A DNA stretch of 18,117 nt from an uncultured Oscillospiraceae bacterium (GCA_910578755.1 CAJTSZ010000037.1:1-18117), one strand, 5' to 3'. Shown: positions 7,020 through 14,275, numbered from the stretch's first letter. Numbers and translations are program-made. Notes: generated from the letters alone by a model not told the origin.

Positions 7020-7069
7020 TTTAGTGCAATACCCAATAATTATATACTCATTATAAGGGAGGATTTACA

Positions 7070-7525
7070 ATGACTTTAACTGAAAAAGTTGCTTACCTGA
7101 AAGGTTTGGTAGAAGGTATTGGTGTTGACGAAACCACAAGCCAGGGTAAAATTACAAAAGCTATTTTGGATGTTTTGGACGATATGGCATTTACTGTATC
7201 TGACTTGGAAGACAGCACTTCCGAATTGTATGAAGAGTTAGAAGCAATTGATGAAGACCTGGGCGCCTTGGAAGATGAATTCTATGGCGAAGAGGACGAT
7301 GATGACGATTGCTGCTGTGACTGTGAAGACGATATTTACGAAGTTGTTTGCCCAAACTGCAACGAGGAAATTTGCATTGACAGCCATATTTTAGAAGAAG
7401 GTGAAATTGAGTGCCCTAACTGCGGCGAATTGCTCACTTTTGAAATTGAAGAAGACGACTGCTGCTGTGGCTGCGATTGTGAAGAAGAGGACTGCGGCTG
7501 CTGTGGACATGAGGAAGACAAATAA
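7070..7525 (+). CDS. CD1247-type N-terminal domain protein with zinc ribbon and Cys/Asp-rich clusters
   Basis: This 151-aa cytoplasmic-looking protein has no signal or membrane segment. Residues 1-40 (MTLTEKVAYLKGLVEGIGVD...) match the clostridial domain known from C. difficile CD1247. Residues 44-80 are a strongly acidic, helix-prone stretch ending in five Asp. A zinc ribbon follows (CPNC at 94-97 and CPNC at 115-118). Around it sit cysteine clusters CCCDC (81-85), CCCGCDC (131-137) and CGCC (142-145), 17 Cys in all, embedded in Asp/Glu. The Shine-Dalgarno GGGAGG lies ~8 nt before the ATG. The family has no established function. The composition suggests metal binding (zinc, or metallothionein-like), which is inference. 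Its place after efp recurs in clostridia as far as I recall, but I cannot verify that here. Confidence 0.85.
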   Translation: MTLTEKVAYLKGLVEGIGVDETTSQGKITKAILDVLDDMAFTVSDLEDSTSELYEELEAIDEDLGALEDEFYGEEDDDDDCCCDCEDDIYEVVCPNCNEEICIDSHILEEGEIECPNCGELLTFEIEEDDCCCGCDCEEEDCGCCGHEEDK

Positions 7526-7543
7526 TTTCTTTTCATAAGCTGC

Positions 7544-7579
7544 AAATACAACAGTGGTATTATTGCCACTGTTGTATTT
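7544..7579 (+). terminator. intrinsic terminator after the CD1247-type gene
   Basis: A perfect 14-bp inverted repeat, AAATACAACAGTGG (7544-7557) and CCACTGTTGTATTT (7566-7579), encloses an 8-nt loop. Its right arm supplies the T-rich end, followed by CTATGTT. It separates the efp group from the apbE-rnf operon. Confidence 0.75.
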
Positions 7580-7606
7580 CTATGTTATGCGGAATGAAAG
7601 AAAGTG

Positions 7607-7636
7607 TGAACAATGTTTCAAAATGTTAGATATATT
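7607..7636 (+). promoter_or_regulatory. candidate promoter of the apbE-rnf operon
   Basis: TGAACA (7607-7612, four of six -35 bases), an 18-nt spacer and TATATT (7631-7636) form a weak but usable sigma-A promoter in the gap after the terminator. No better promoter is visible before apbE. Confidence 0.4.
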
Positions 7637-7654
7637 TTGTTAAGTTTTTCACCA
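7637..7654 (+). promoter_or_regulatory. Rex-like operator dyad
   Basis: TTGTTAAGTTTTTCACCA fits the Rex pattern of two 7-nt half-sites around a 4-nt spacer. The left half TTGTTAA matches fully. The right half TTCACCA differs from TTCACAA by one base and from TTAACAA by two. It starts directly after the -10 TATATT, where a repressor would block transcription. Rex is the NADH/NAD+-sensing repressor; control of an Rnf operon by it would make sense but is inference in an AT-rich region. Confidence 0.4.
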
Positions 7655-7688
7655 TTTCTTTCGCCATTAAAGGGGCGATGTTGTTTTT

Positions 7689-8738
7689 ATGAGTAAACAA
7701 GCGGTTTTTGCTATTGCAGCTGTTTGCTGTGCCGTAGCGGGGGCGCTTTGGTATCACTATTGCCAGCAGGGCAGCAATGGGCCAGTTTCTTCTGTTACAA
7801 TGCAGATGGATACTGTGGTGGAGCAAAAGCTGTATGGAAAGAACGCCAAGGAAGCTGTACGGGAAATTAAAAACCGGCTGAAGGACTTTGAAAACAAGTT
7901 TTCCATGTATGTACAGGGCAGCGACGTTTACAAAATCAATGAAAGCGCAGGGAAGGGCTTTGTTCCCGTTTCGGCAGACGTTTATTCCTTAATAGAGCGT
8001 TCCAAGGAGTTTTCCCAAAAAACAGAAGGTGCTTTTGATATTACCATAGCGCCTTTAACCCAGCTTTGGGGCATTACTTCCCAGCACCCTAAGGTTCCGG
8101 ATGGGACGCAGGTCCAACAAGCAAAAACTTTTGTTGATTATAACAGCATCCTGTTGGAAAACGGGCAGGTTATGTTGGCCAAAGAAGGGCAGTCCCTAGA
8201 CCTTGGCGCGGTAGCAAAAGGGGAATCCTGCAATATTGTACGCCAGGTGGCAGAAGAGTATGGCATTACCAAGGGCTATGTTTCCATTGGGGGCAATTTG
8301 GTTGTTTTACCCCAAACACCTCAGGGGAAAAAGACCTACTATTTTGCCGTGCGGGACCCACAGGGCGGCGCGGCGGACAGCTTGGGAATGCTTACAATGA
8401 ACGGCAAAACCATGGCTACCACTGGGGGCTATGAACGCTTTTTTGAGGAAAATGGAAAACGGTACCACCATGTGCTGGACCCAGCAACAGGTTACCCGGC
8501 GGAAAACGGATTGCTCAGTGTTTCTGTTATTTCAGAGGACGGCGCCTTGGCGGACTTTTTGTCCACAGCGTTGTTTATTATGGGAAAAGAAAAACTGCCT
8601 GATTATATGGATAGGGAGGATTTTTCCGTAATTGCTGTAGATACACAGAACAATGTGTACATCTCCAAAGGGCTAAAAGGAAATTTTATTCCCAATGCAC
8701 AAACATCTTACCACTATATTTGGGGAGCAGAGGAATGA
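7689..8738 (+). CDS. apbE: FAD:protein FMN transferase (ApbE)
   Basis: ApbE cleaves FAD and attaches FMN to threonine in target proteins, outside the cytoplasmic membrane. The 349-aa product has an N-terminal hydrophobic anchor (residues ~5-22) without a convincing lipobox. The ApbE domain starts near residue 36 (VTMQMDTVVEQ). Family motifs seen are GAFDITIAPLTQLWG (114-128), LDLGAVAKG (170-178), SIGGNL (199-204), TTGGYERFF (244-252), HHVLDPATGYP (260-270) and the metal-binding DGALADFLSTALFIMG (284-299). The ATG at 7689 is 13 nt after AGGGG, a loose spacing, but no other in-frame start is near. The next gene overlaps its stop by 4 nt, and rnfCDGEAB follows. That context points to RnfD and RnfG as its substrates. 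Confidence 0.95.
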   Translation: MSKQAVFAIAAVCCAVAGALWYHYCQQGSNGPVSSVTMQMDTVVEQKLYGKNAKEAVREIKNRLKDFENKFSMYVQGSDVYKINESAGKGFVPVSADVYSLIERSKEFSQKTEGAFDITIAPLTQLWGITSQHPKVPDGTQVQQAKTFVDYNSILLENGQVMLAKEGQSLDLGAVAKGESCNIVRQVAEEYGITKGYVSIGGNLVVLPQTPQGKKTYYFAVRDPQGGAADSLGMLTMNGKTMATTGGYERFFEENGKRYHHVLDPATGYPAENGLLSVSVISEDGALADFLSTALFIMGKEKLPDYMDREDFSVIAVDTQNNVYISKGLKGNFIPNAQTSYHYIWGAEE

Positions 8739-9229
8739 AGGACACAAGAAAAACCGCATTTTTAGGGTTGTTTTTTGCCCTTTCTATGGCCTTTTCCTAT
8801 TTAGAGGCAATGGTGGTTATTCCCGGCCTGCCTCCAGGGGTAAAGCTGGGGCTGTCCAATATAGTTACTATGTATTGTTTGTTCTTTTTAGGCCCCAAGC
8901 CGGCATATCTGCTTACAGTAATGAAAGCGCTGTTTACAGCCCTAACCAGAGGCCCTGTTGCGGCGGTAATGAGTTTAGCCGGCGGGCTGTGTTCCATAAC
9001 CCTTTTAACCCTCCTTCACCAAAGAAAAAAAGGCGGCTTCAGTTATGTAATGCTTAGTGTTTTTGGGGCTGTGGCACACAATGTTGGGCAGCTGCTTGCT
9101 GCCAGGTGGGTAACAAGCGTATTTTTGTATTACTATATTCCTGTGCTTTTAATAGCAGGCGTTGCAGTTGGAACTATGACCGGCATTATCTTTACTGCAT
9201 TGGCGCCGTATTTAAAAAACATAAAATAA
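8735..9229 (+). CDS. Gx transporter / heptaprenyl diphosphate synthase component I-like membrane protein
   Basis: This 164-aa integral membrane protein has about five hydrophobic segments. The start MKDTRKTAFLGLFFALSMAFSYLEAM and the GLPPGVKLGLSNIVTMY loop are typical of the Hpre_diP_synt_I / Gx transporter family. The heptaprenyl synthase name is historical: no prenyl-synthase motif (DDxxD) is present, and the protein resembles a small ECF-like or transporter membrane subunit. The ATG at 8735 overlaps the apbE stop (ATGA), with GGGGAG about 8 nt upstream. It lies between apbE and rnfC. A role in flavin supply or in Rnf assembly is possible, but that is inference from position only. Confidence 0.8.
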   Translation: MKDTRKTAFLGLFFALSMAFSYLEAMVVIPGLPPGVKLGLSNIVTMYCLFFLGPKPAYLLTVMKALFTALTRGPVAAVMSLAGGLCSITLLTLLHQRKKGGFSYVMLSVFGAVAHNVGQLLAARWVTSVFLYYYIPVLLIAGVAVGTMTGIIFTALAPYLKNIK

Positions 9230-9246
9230 TAAAAATAACGTAAATT

Positions 9247-9305
9247 TCACCGCTGTTGGCGGTGAGAAATAAAATTATTTTACCTGTAGCAAGCTATAGG
9301 TAAAA
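9247..9305 (+). other. two tandem hairpins between the Gx gene and rnfC
   Basis: Hairpin one is TCACCGC (9247-9253)/GCGGTGA (9259-9265) with a TGTTG loop. Hairpin two is TTTTACCTGTAG (9278-9289)/CTATAGGTAAAA (9294-9305), 12 bp with one G-U pair and a CAAG loop. Neither is followed by a T-run on the + strand, so they look more like a processing or mRNA-stability element than a full terminator. They fill the 102-nt gap before rnfC. Confidence 0.5.
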
Positions 9306-9331
9306 AATAAAAAATATTGGGGGCAAGAGTC

Positions 9332-10639
9332 GTGTTAAACAATGTCAGGAAAACATTGAGAGGGGCTAAAGTGCCGCACTTCAAGAACACAACAGAATAT
9401 GTTCCAGAAGTTATGCCAGTCCCGGAAAAGGTGTATATCTCATTGCATCAGCACATGGGAGCGCCTTGCGACCCTTTGGTTAAAAAAGGGGATACGGTAA
9501 AGGTAGGGCAGTTAATTGGCGATACTCAAGCGTTTATGAGCGCAAAAACCCACTCCAGTGTTTCAGGTACTGTAGAAGCGATTACTACTATAACCACAAA
9601 TATGGGCGGCGTGGACCAAGTGGTAGTAATTCAAACAGATGGGGAGCAAACCGTTTCCGAGGAGGTAAAACCACCTGTTGTAACCAATTATCAGGAATTT
9701 TTGGAAGCGGTAAAAGCCTCCGGCCTGGTTGGTTTGGGCGGTGCGGGCTTTCCCACACATGTGAAATTTAACCTGAAGGACTTAAACGCAGTAGATACTT
9801 TAGTGGTAAACGCCGCCGAGTGCGAACCGTACATTACCACGGACTACCGTACCTGCATGGATAAAACCAAAGAGTTGATTTCCGGCTGCAAGGCTATTCA
9901 GAAGTATTTGGAGCTGAAGGATATTTACATTGGCATTGAGGACAACAAGCCAAAAGCCATTGACCTCCTGAAAGAGGTAACAAAGGACGATGCTTCCTTC
10001 CACATTGTTTCCCTTCAGGCAAATTACCCAAAAGGCGCCGAAAAAGTAATTGTTTATGAAGCTACAGGCCGCACCATTCAGGAAGGCCAGCTGCCTTTCC
10101 AGGCTGGGGTTATTGTAAGCAATGTAACCTCTGTGGCATTTTTAGGGGAGTACCTGGAAACCGGTATGCCTTTGGTAACAAGAACATTAACTGTAGATGG
10201 TTCCGCAATTAAAAACCCTAAAAATATTATTGCCCCAATTGGTACTCCATTTAAAGCTTTGGTAGACTTTTGCGGCGGGTTTAAAGAAGAACCAGTAAAA
10301 GCCTTAATGGGCGGTCCAATGATGGGTATTGCGTTGTATGACTTAAATTATCCCCTTGTAAAAAATAACAATGCTTTGCTGGTATTTGGTGCAAAAGAGG
10401 CAAAGGTTTACGAGGAAACCGCCTGCATTCGCTGCGGCCGCTGCGTAAGAGCCTGCCCAATGTCCTTAATGCCCGCAGCAATAGAAACAGCGTATAAGCT
10501 GGAAAAAACAGAAGAATTAAAAGCCCTGAAGGTAAACCTTTGCATTGAATGCGGCTGCTGTTCCTATGTTTGCCCAGCAAAACGGCACTTAGTTGTAACA
10601 AACAAAATGGCGAAGAAAATGATCGCCCCCAAAAGATAG
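9332..10639 (+). CDS. rnfC: Rnf complex subunit RnfC (NADH/FMN/Fe-S subunit)
   Basis: RnfC is the peripheral subunit where NAD+ is reduced in the Rnf ferredoxin:NAD+ oxidoreductase. I chose GTG at 9332, eight nt after GGGGG (9319-9323), giving 435 aa; the TTG at 9317 would leave no ribosome-binding site. The N-terminus GAKVPHFKNTTEY and the barrel-sandwich repeat (GAPCDPLVKKGDTVKVGQ, SVSGTVEAI) are typical. GLGGAGFPTH (134-143) and NAAECEPYITTDYR form the FMN/NADH-binding Rossmann part. Two [4Fe-4S] sites are complete: C365-x2-C-x2-C-x3-CP and C404-x2-C-x2-C-x3-CP. It is first in the clostridial order C-D-G-E-A-B, followed by rnfD after 15 nt. Confidence 0.97.
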   Translation: MLNNVRKTLRGAKVPHFKNTTEYVPEVMPVPEKVYISLHQHMGAPCDPLVKKGDTVKVGQLIGDTQAFMSAKTHSSVSGTVEAITTITTNMGGVDQVVVIQTDGEQTVSEEVKPPVVTNYQEFLEAVKASGLVGLGGAGFPTHVKFNLKDLNAVDTLVVNAAECEPYITTDYRTCMDKTKELISGCKAIQKYLELKDIYIGIEDNKPKAIDLLKEVTKDDASFHIVSLQANYPKGAEKVIVYEATGRTIQEGQLPFQAGVIVSNVTSVAFLGEYLETGMPLVTRTLTVDGSAIKNPKNIIAPIGTPFKALVDFCGGFKEEPVKALMGGPMMGIALYDLNYPLVKNNNALLVFGAKEAKVYEETACIRCGRCVRACPMSLMPAAIETAYKLEKTEELKALKVNLCIECGCCSYVCPAKRHLVVTNKMAKKMIAPKR

Positions 10640-10654
10640 TAGAGGTGAACAGCT

Positions 10655-11596
10655 TTGAGTAATAAATTGATGGTATCTCCGGCACCACATTTTAAGGATA
10701 CCGCAACCACTGGCACAATTATGGCAGATGTGCTGATTGCAATGGCACCCGCAGTGATTGCAGCCACCATTATTTTTGGCTTCCGGGCTTTGCTGATGAC
10801 AGCAGTATGCGCAGCTTCCTGCGTAGTGTTTGAATACCTTACCCGTAGGGTTTTAAAAAGAAGCAATACAATTTCGGACCTTAGCGCGGCTGTAACAGGT
10901 GTCCTCCTTGCGCTGAACCTGCCGGTGCAGCTTCCGTTTTGGATGGCAGTGGTAGGCTGCTTGTTTGCCATTGTTATTGTAAAGCAGCTGTTTGGCGGTA
11001 TTGGCCACAACTTTGCTAACCCTGCTATTGCAGCCCGTATTTTCCTGCTGCTTTCTTTTTCCCAACCAATGACAACATGGCTGGCCGTTCCTGTAACAGC
11101 GGAAAAGGTTGTTGGCGCAACACCTTTGGCTTTAATGGCCCAGGCAAGGGAAGGGGCAGAGGTTGCAATGCCTTCTGTTACTGATATGTTTTTAGGAAAT
11201 ATCGGCGGCAGTATGGGTGAAACCTGCGCCCTGGCCCTAATTATTGGCGGCGTTTACTTAATTGTCCGCCGGGTTATTACCCCAACCATTCCTGTAGCCT
11301 TTATTGGCGGCGTTGCCGTTTTGGCTCTGTTGTTTGGCGAATCTCCCATTGAGCATATCCTCACCGGCGGCGTTATGATTGGCGCCTTCTTTATGGCTAC
11401 CGACTATACAACTTCACCAGTTACCGAAAAAGGCAAAATTATTTTTGGTTTGGGCTGCGCCTTCCTCACTATGGTTATCCGTATGTTTGGTTCCTACCCA
11501 GAAGGCGTTTCTTACGCAATTTTGCTGATGAATATTATAACTCCTCTCATCAACCGGGCAACTAAGGCGAAAGCATTTGGAGGTGTACAGGCATAA
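10655..11596 (+). CDS. rnfD: Rnf complex subunit RnfD (flavoprotein membrane subunit)
   Basis: This integral membrane subunit carries covalently bound FMN. It starts at TTG 10655, seven nt after AGAGGTG, giving 313 aa: MSNKLMVSPAPHFKDTATT matches the conserved RnfD beginning. Many hydrophobic helices follow, with conserved GGIGHNFANPAIAARIF (114-130) and MATDYTTSPVT near the end. The likely flavinylation threonine is T156 in VVGATPLA. The canonical ApbE recognition pattern is D-x-x-(S/T)-G-A-T; here the Asp position is Glu (E150) and the S/T position is Val (V153). The stop shares one base with the rnfG ATG (TAATG). Confidence 0.96.
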   Translation: MSNKLMVSPAPHFKDTATTGTIMADVLIAMAPAVIAATIIFGFRALLMTAVCAASCVVFEYLTRRVLKRSNTISDLSAAVTGVLLALNLPVQLPFWMAVVGCLFAIVIVKQLFGGIGHNFANPAIAARIFLLLSFSQPMTTWLAVPVTAEKVVGATPLALMAQAREGAEVAMPSVTDMFLGNIGGSMGETCALALIIGGVYLIVRRVITPTIPVAFIGGVAVLALLFGESPIEHILTGGVMIGAFFMATDYTTSPVTEKGKIIFGLGCAFLTMVIRMFGSYPEGVSYAILLMNIITPLINRATKAKAFGGVQA

Positions 11597-12120
11597 TGAA
11601 CGTAATGAAAGAATTTGTAAAGCCCACTTTGGTTTTAGCTGTTATTTGCCTGGTTATTACTGCCTGCCTTTCTCTTACATACGAGGTTACAAAACCAATT
11701 ATTGAAGAGAATGACAGAAAAATAGCGGAAGCCGGCCGCATAGAAGTTCTGCCCGCGGCAGATGGCTTTGACCAGGTGGAGGCGGATTTTCCCGCAGGCG
11801 TTGTGGATGTATATACAGCTTCCAATCATACTGGTTACGTAGTAACTGTAACTTCTAAAGGTTACGGCTCCAACCCATTAAAAGTTATGGTTGGTATTAA
11901 CAACGAAGGCACCATTGAAAACGTAAAGGTCCTTACCAACGAAGAAACCCCTGGCCTTGGCTCTAAAGTTTCCAACGCGGACTTCCTTGCCCAATTTCCA
12001 GGGATGGACGAATCCATTGAGGGCTTTGAAGCCATTGGCGGTGCAACTATTTCCTCCAACGCCATGCGCCATGCTATGGAGTTGGCCTTTGAAGCTTATA
12101 ACATGGTGAAAGGGGCGTAA
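11596..12120 (+). CDS. rnfG: Rnf complex subunit RnfG (covalent FMN subunit)
   Basis: RnfG has a single N-terminal membrane helix (residues ~10-28) and an extracytoplasmic FMN-binding domain. It is 174 aa, on the short side. GGAGGTG lies 10 nt before the ATG. Motifs seen are TSKGYGSNPLKVMVGI, NEETPGLGSKV (115-125) and GFEAIGGATISSNAM, where T151 is the residue expected to receive FMN from ApbE. Compared with D-x-x-(S/T)-G-A-T, the sequence has E145 and G148. The gene overlaps rnfD by one base and is followed by rnfE after 3 nt. Confidence 0.96.
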   Translation: MNVMKEFVKPTLVLAVICLVITACLSLTYEVTKPIIEENDRKIAEAGRIEVLPAADGFDQVEADFPAGVVDVYTASNHTGYVVTVTSKGYGSNPLKVMVGINNEGTIENVKVLTNEETPGLGSKVSNADFLAQFPGMDESIEGFEAIGGATISSNAMRHAMELAFEAYNMVKGA

Positions 12121-12123
12121 ATA

Positions 12124-12816
12124 ATGCGTAAAATTGATTGGAAAATTCTAACCAATGGTTTTATTAAAGAAAACCCTGTTCTTGTGCTGATACTTGGTAC
12201 CTGCCCTACCTTGGCGGTTACCACCTTGGCCAAAAACGGTATTGGTATGGGCCTTGCCGCTACCTTTGTACTACTTGGCTCCAACATTGTAATTTCCTTG
12301 CTTAAAAATATTATTCCAGATAAAGTCCGTATTCCATGTTACATTGTTGTTATTGCAGGCTTTGTTACCATTTTAAGCTCCCTGCTTCAGGCCTATGTGC
12401 AGGATGTATACAGCGCGCTGGGTATTTTCCTCCCGCTGATTGTTGTAAACTGCATCATCCTGGGCCGCGCAGAAATGTTTGCAAGCAAGCACAATGTGTT
12501 TGAAGCCGCCCTGGATGGCATTGGCATGGGCTTGGGCTTCACCTTGGCCTTAGTAATTATTGGTTCTATCCGTGAAATTTTGGGTTCCGGCACCTGGTTC
12601 GGTATTCCAGTAACAGTGAACCTGTTCGACCCGCTTTCTATTTTTGTTTTGGCTCCCGGCGGCTTCCTTGTTTATGGCTGTGTTATTGCTGCTGTTAACA
12701 AGCTCACCAGCGGCAAGGCCATCAAGAAAAAAGAATTTGGCTGCGAAGGCTGCCCAAATGCTTCTGCCTGCGGTTCCTGCAACGGCTGCGCAGAGGGCGA
12801 GAAAGGAGAATGTTAG
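12124..12816 (+). CDS. rnfE: Rnf complex subunit RnfE with cysteine-rich C-terminal tail
   Basis: RnfE and RnfA are homologous six-helix membrane subunits that together hold an intramembrane Fe-S cluster. The 230-aa product begins MRKIDWKILTNGFIKENPV and has the ligand cysteines in ILGTCPTLAV (C27) and PLIVVNCIILGRAE (C110). After the last helix, a Lys-rich stretch (198-203) leads into a tail of ~25 residues with six cysteines: C207, C210, C216, C219, C222 and C230. The spacing (CxxC, then CxxCxxC) could bind a metal or Fe-S cluster. AAAGGGG lies upstream of the ATG. The rnfA start follows 3 nt after the stop. Confidence 0.95.
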   Translation: MRKIDWKILTNGFIKENPVLVLILGTCPTLAVTTLAKNGIGMGLAATFVLLGSNIVISLLKNIIPDKVRIPCYIVVIAGFVTILSSLLQAYVQDVYSALGIFLPLIVVNCIILGRAEMFASKHNVFEAALDGIGMGLGFTLALVIIGSIREILGSGTWFGIPVTVNLFDPLSIFVLAPGGFLVYGCVIAAVNKLTSGKAIKKKEFGCEGCPNASACGSCNGCAEGEKGEC

Positions 12817-12819
12817 TTT

Positions 12820-13419
12820 ATGGAACTGTTTAAAAATATGATGTTCATTCTTCTGACATCTTCTATTGTAGAAAACGTTGTTTTAGCCAAGTTTTTAGGC
12901 TGCTGCCCATTTTTAGGCGTTTCCAAAAAACTGGATTCGGCTGTAGGCATGAGCTCCGCAGTTATTTTTGTAATGCTTATGGCTACCGCAGTTACATGGC
13001 CAATTTATACTTATATGCTGGAACCCAACAGCTTAGGTTACCTGCAAACCATTGTATTTATTTTGGTTATTGCCGCCCTGGTACAGTTGGTAGAATTTAT
13101 GATGAAAAAGTATATGAAGCCTTTGTACCGCGCCTTGGGCGTATACCTGCCTCTGATTACCACAAACTGCGCTGTACTGGGCGTTACCCTGCTGAACCTG
13201 GAAAACCACTATAATTTTGGCGAATCTATGGTAAACGCTTTGGGTACCGGCCTCGGCTTTATGATTGCTATGGTTTTGTTTGCCGGTGTGCGGGGCAAAA
13301 TGGAAAGCAGTGAAGTTCCTAAAAGCTTCCAGGGTATCCCGATTACTCTGATTGCTGCCTCCATTGTATCCATGTCCTTTATGGGCTTTGCTAACGTAGC
13401 TAATGGTATTTTTAAATAG
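12820..13419 (+). CDS. rnfA: Rnf complex subunit RnfA
   Basis: This 199-aa integral membrane subunit pairs with RnfE. The sequence starts MELFKNMMFILLTSSIVENVVLAKFLGCCPFLGVS and contains TSSIVENVVLAKFLG and PLITTNCAVLGVTLL, with cysteines C28/C29 and C117 as the expected intramembrane Fe-S ligands. Near the end are GLGFMIAMVLFAGVR and PKSFQGIPITLIAASIVSMSFMGF. The Shine-Dalgarno AAAGGAGA lies within the rnfE 3' end, about 11 nt before the ATG. rnfB starts 18 nt downstream. Confidence 0.97.
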   Translation: MELFKNMMFILLTSSIVENVVLAKFLGCCPFLGVSKKLDSAVGMSSAVIFVMLMATAVTWPIYTYMLEPNSLGYLQTIVFILVIAALVQLVEFMMKKYMKPLYRALGVYLPLITTNCAVLGVTLLNLENHYNFGESMVNALGTGLGFMIAMVLFAGVRGKMESSEVPKSFQGIPITLIAASIVSMSFMGFANVANGIFK

Positions 13420-13437
13420 GAAAGGAGACGAGAGAAT

Positions 13438-14229
13438 ATGTTGGAATCCATTTTAGTTCCTGTCTCCCTGGTTGGTGGAACAGGTTTAATTGCTGGATTA
13501 ATCCTTTCTATTGCTTCTAAAATATTTGAAGTAAAAGTGGATGAAACCGTAGTAAAACTAAGGGAAGCCCTTCCAGGCGCCAACTGTGGTGCCTGCGGAT
13601 GTGCTGGCTGTGATGAATATGCCGCAAAAATGGCGGCAGGGGAGGCCCCGGCAAACCTTTGCCCTGTGGGCGGCGCCAGTGTTGCAGCAAAATTAAGCGA
13701 AATTTTAGGCGTTGAGGTTGGTTCCATTGAGGCAAAACGGGCTGTAGTAAAATGCCGCGGCCATTTGCAGACCACCGATTATATCATGGATTACGTTGGT
13801 CCCCAAACCTGTGCCACCGCAAAGCTGTTTTATAACGGCAGAACCAGCTGTAATTTTGCTTGCCTTGGTTATGGCGACTGCGTAAACGCTTGCAATTACA
13901 ATGCTTTGGAAATTGTAAACAATATTGCCAAGGTAGATGAATCTATGTGTATTGGGTGCAGCGCTTGTGCAAAAGCTTGCCCCAACGGCATTTTAGAAAT
14001 TTTGCCAGTAAGCCAAAAGGTATATGTGGCCTGCTCCAGCAAGGACAAAGGCGCCGATACCCGCAAGGTTTGTACCAATGGCTGTATTGGATGTAAAAAA
14101 TGTGAACGCACTTGTGAATTTGGGGCAATTACCGTGACAGATAATGTTGCCCACATCGACCCTGAAAAATGCACCAACTGTGGCAAATGCGCAGAAGGCT
14201 GCCCAACAAAGTGTATTATTATTGGTTAG
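13438..14229 (+). CDS. rnfB: Rnf complex subunit RnfB (ferredoxin-type Fe-S subunit)
   Basis: RnfB accepts electrons from reduced ferredoxin. The 263-aa product has an N-terminal membrane helix (~5-30), then the RnfB-specific cluster motif NCGACGCAGCDEY (C50, C53, C58, with C75 in LCPVGG). The C-terminal half has ferredoxin-like clusters: C138/C142/C148/C152, C171-x2-C-x2-C-x3-C, the set ending C219-x2-C-x3-C, and C245-x2-C-x2-C-x3-CP. It ends PTKCIIIG. Shine-Dalgarno GGAAAGGAG precedes the ATG. As last gene of the operon it is followed by a strong terminator at 14240-14275. The gene is intact. Confidence 0.97.
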   Translation: MLESILVPVSLVGGTGLIAGLILSIASKIFEVKVDETVVKLREALPGANCGACGCAGCDEYAAKMAAGEAPANLCPVGGASVAAKLSEILGVEVGSIEAKRAVVKCRGHLQTTDYIMDYVGPQTCATAKLFYNGRTSCNFACLGYGDCVNACNYNALEIVNNIAKVDESMCIGCSACAKACPNGILEILPVSQKVYVACSSKDKGADTRKVCTNGCIGCKKCERTCEFGAITVTDNVAHIDPEKCTNCGKCAEGCPTKCIIIG

Positions 14230-14239
14230 TTTCCTGTTT

Positions 14240-14275
14240 CAATCCCCTATTGTTTACAGTAGGGGATTGATTTTT
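14240..14275 (+). terminator. Rho-independent terminator of the apbE-rnf operon
   Basis: A 13-bp stem, CAATCCCCTATTG (14240-14252) with CAGTAGGGGATTG (14257-14269), one G-U pair and a TTTA loop, is followed by ATTTTT. It lies 10 nt after the rnfB stop. Confidence 0.92.

Noticed and set aside
7605..7628. Second Rex-like site (TGTGAA...TTCAAAA) before apbE
   Set aside because: The half-sites are six bases apart instead of four, and Rex spacing is strict. It overlaps the candidate -35 but does not fit the consensus.
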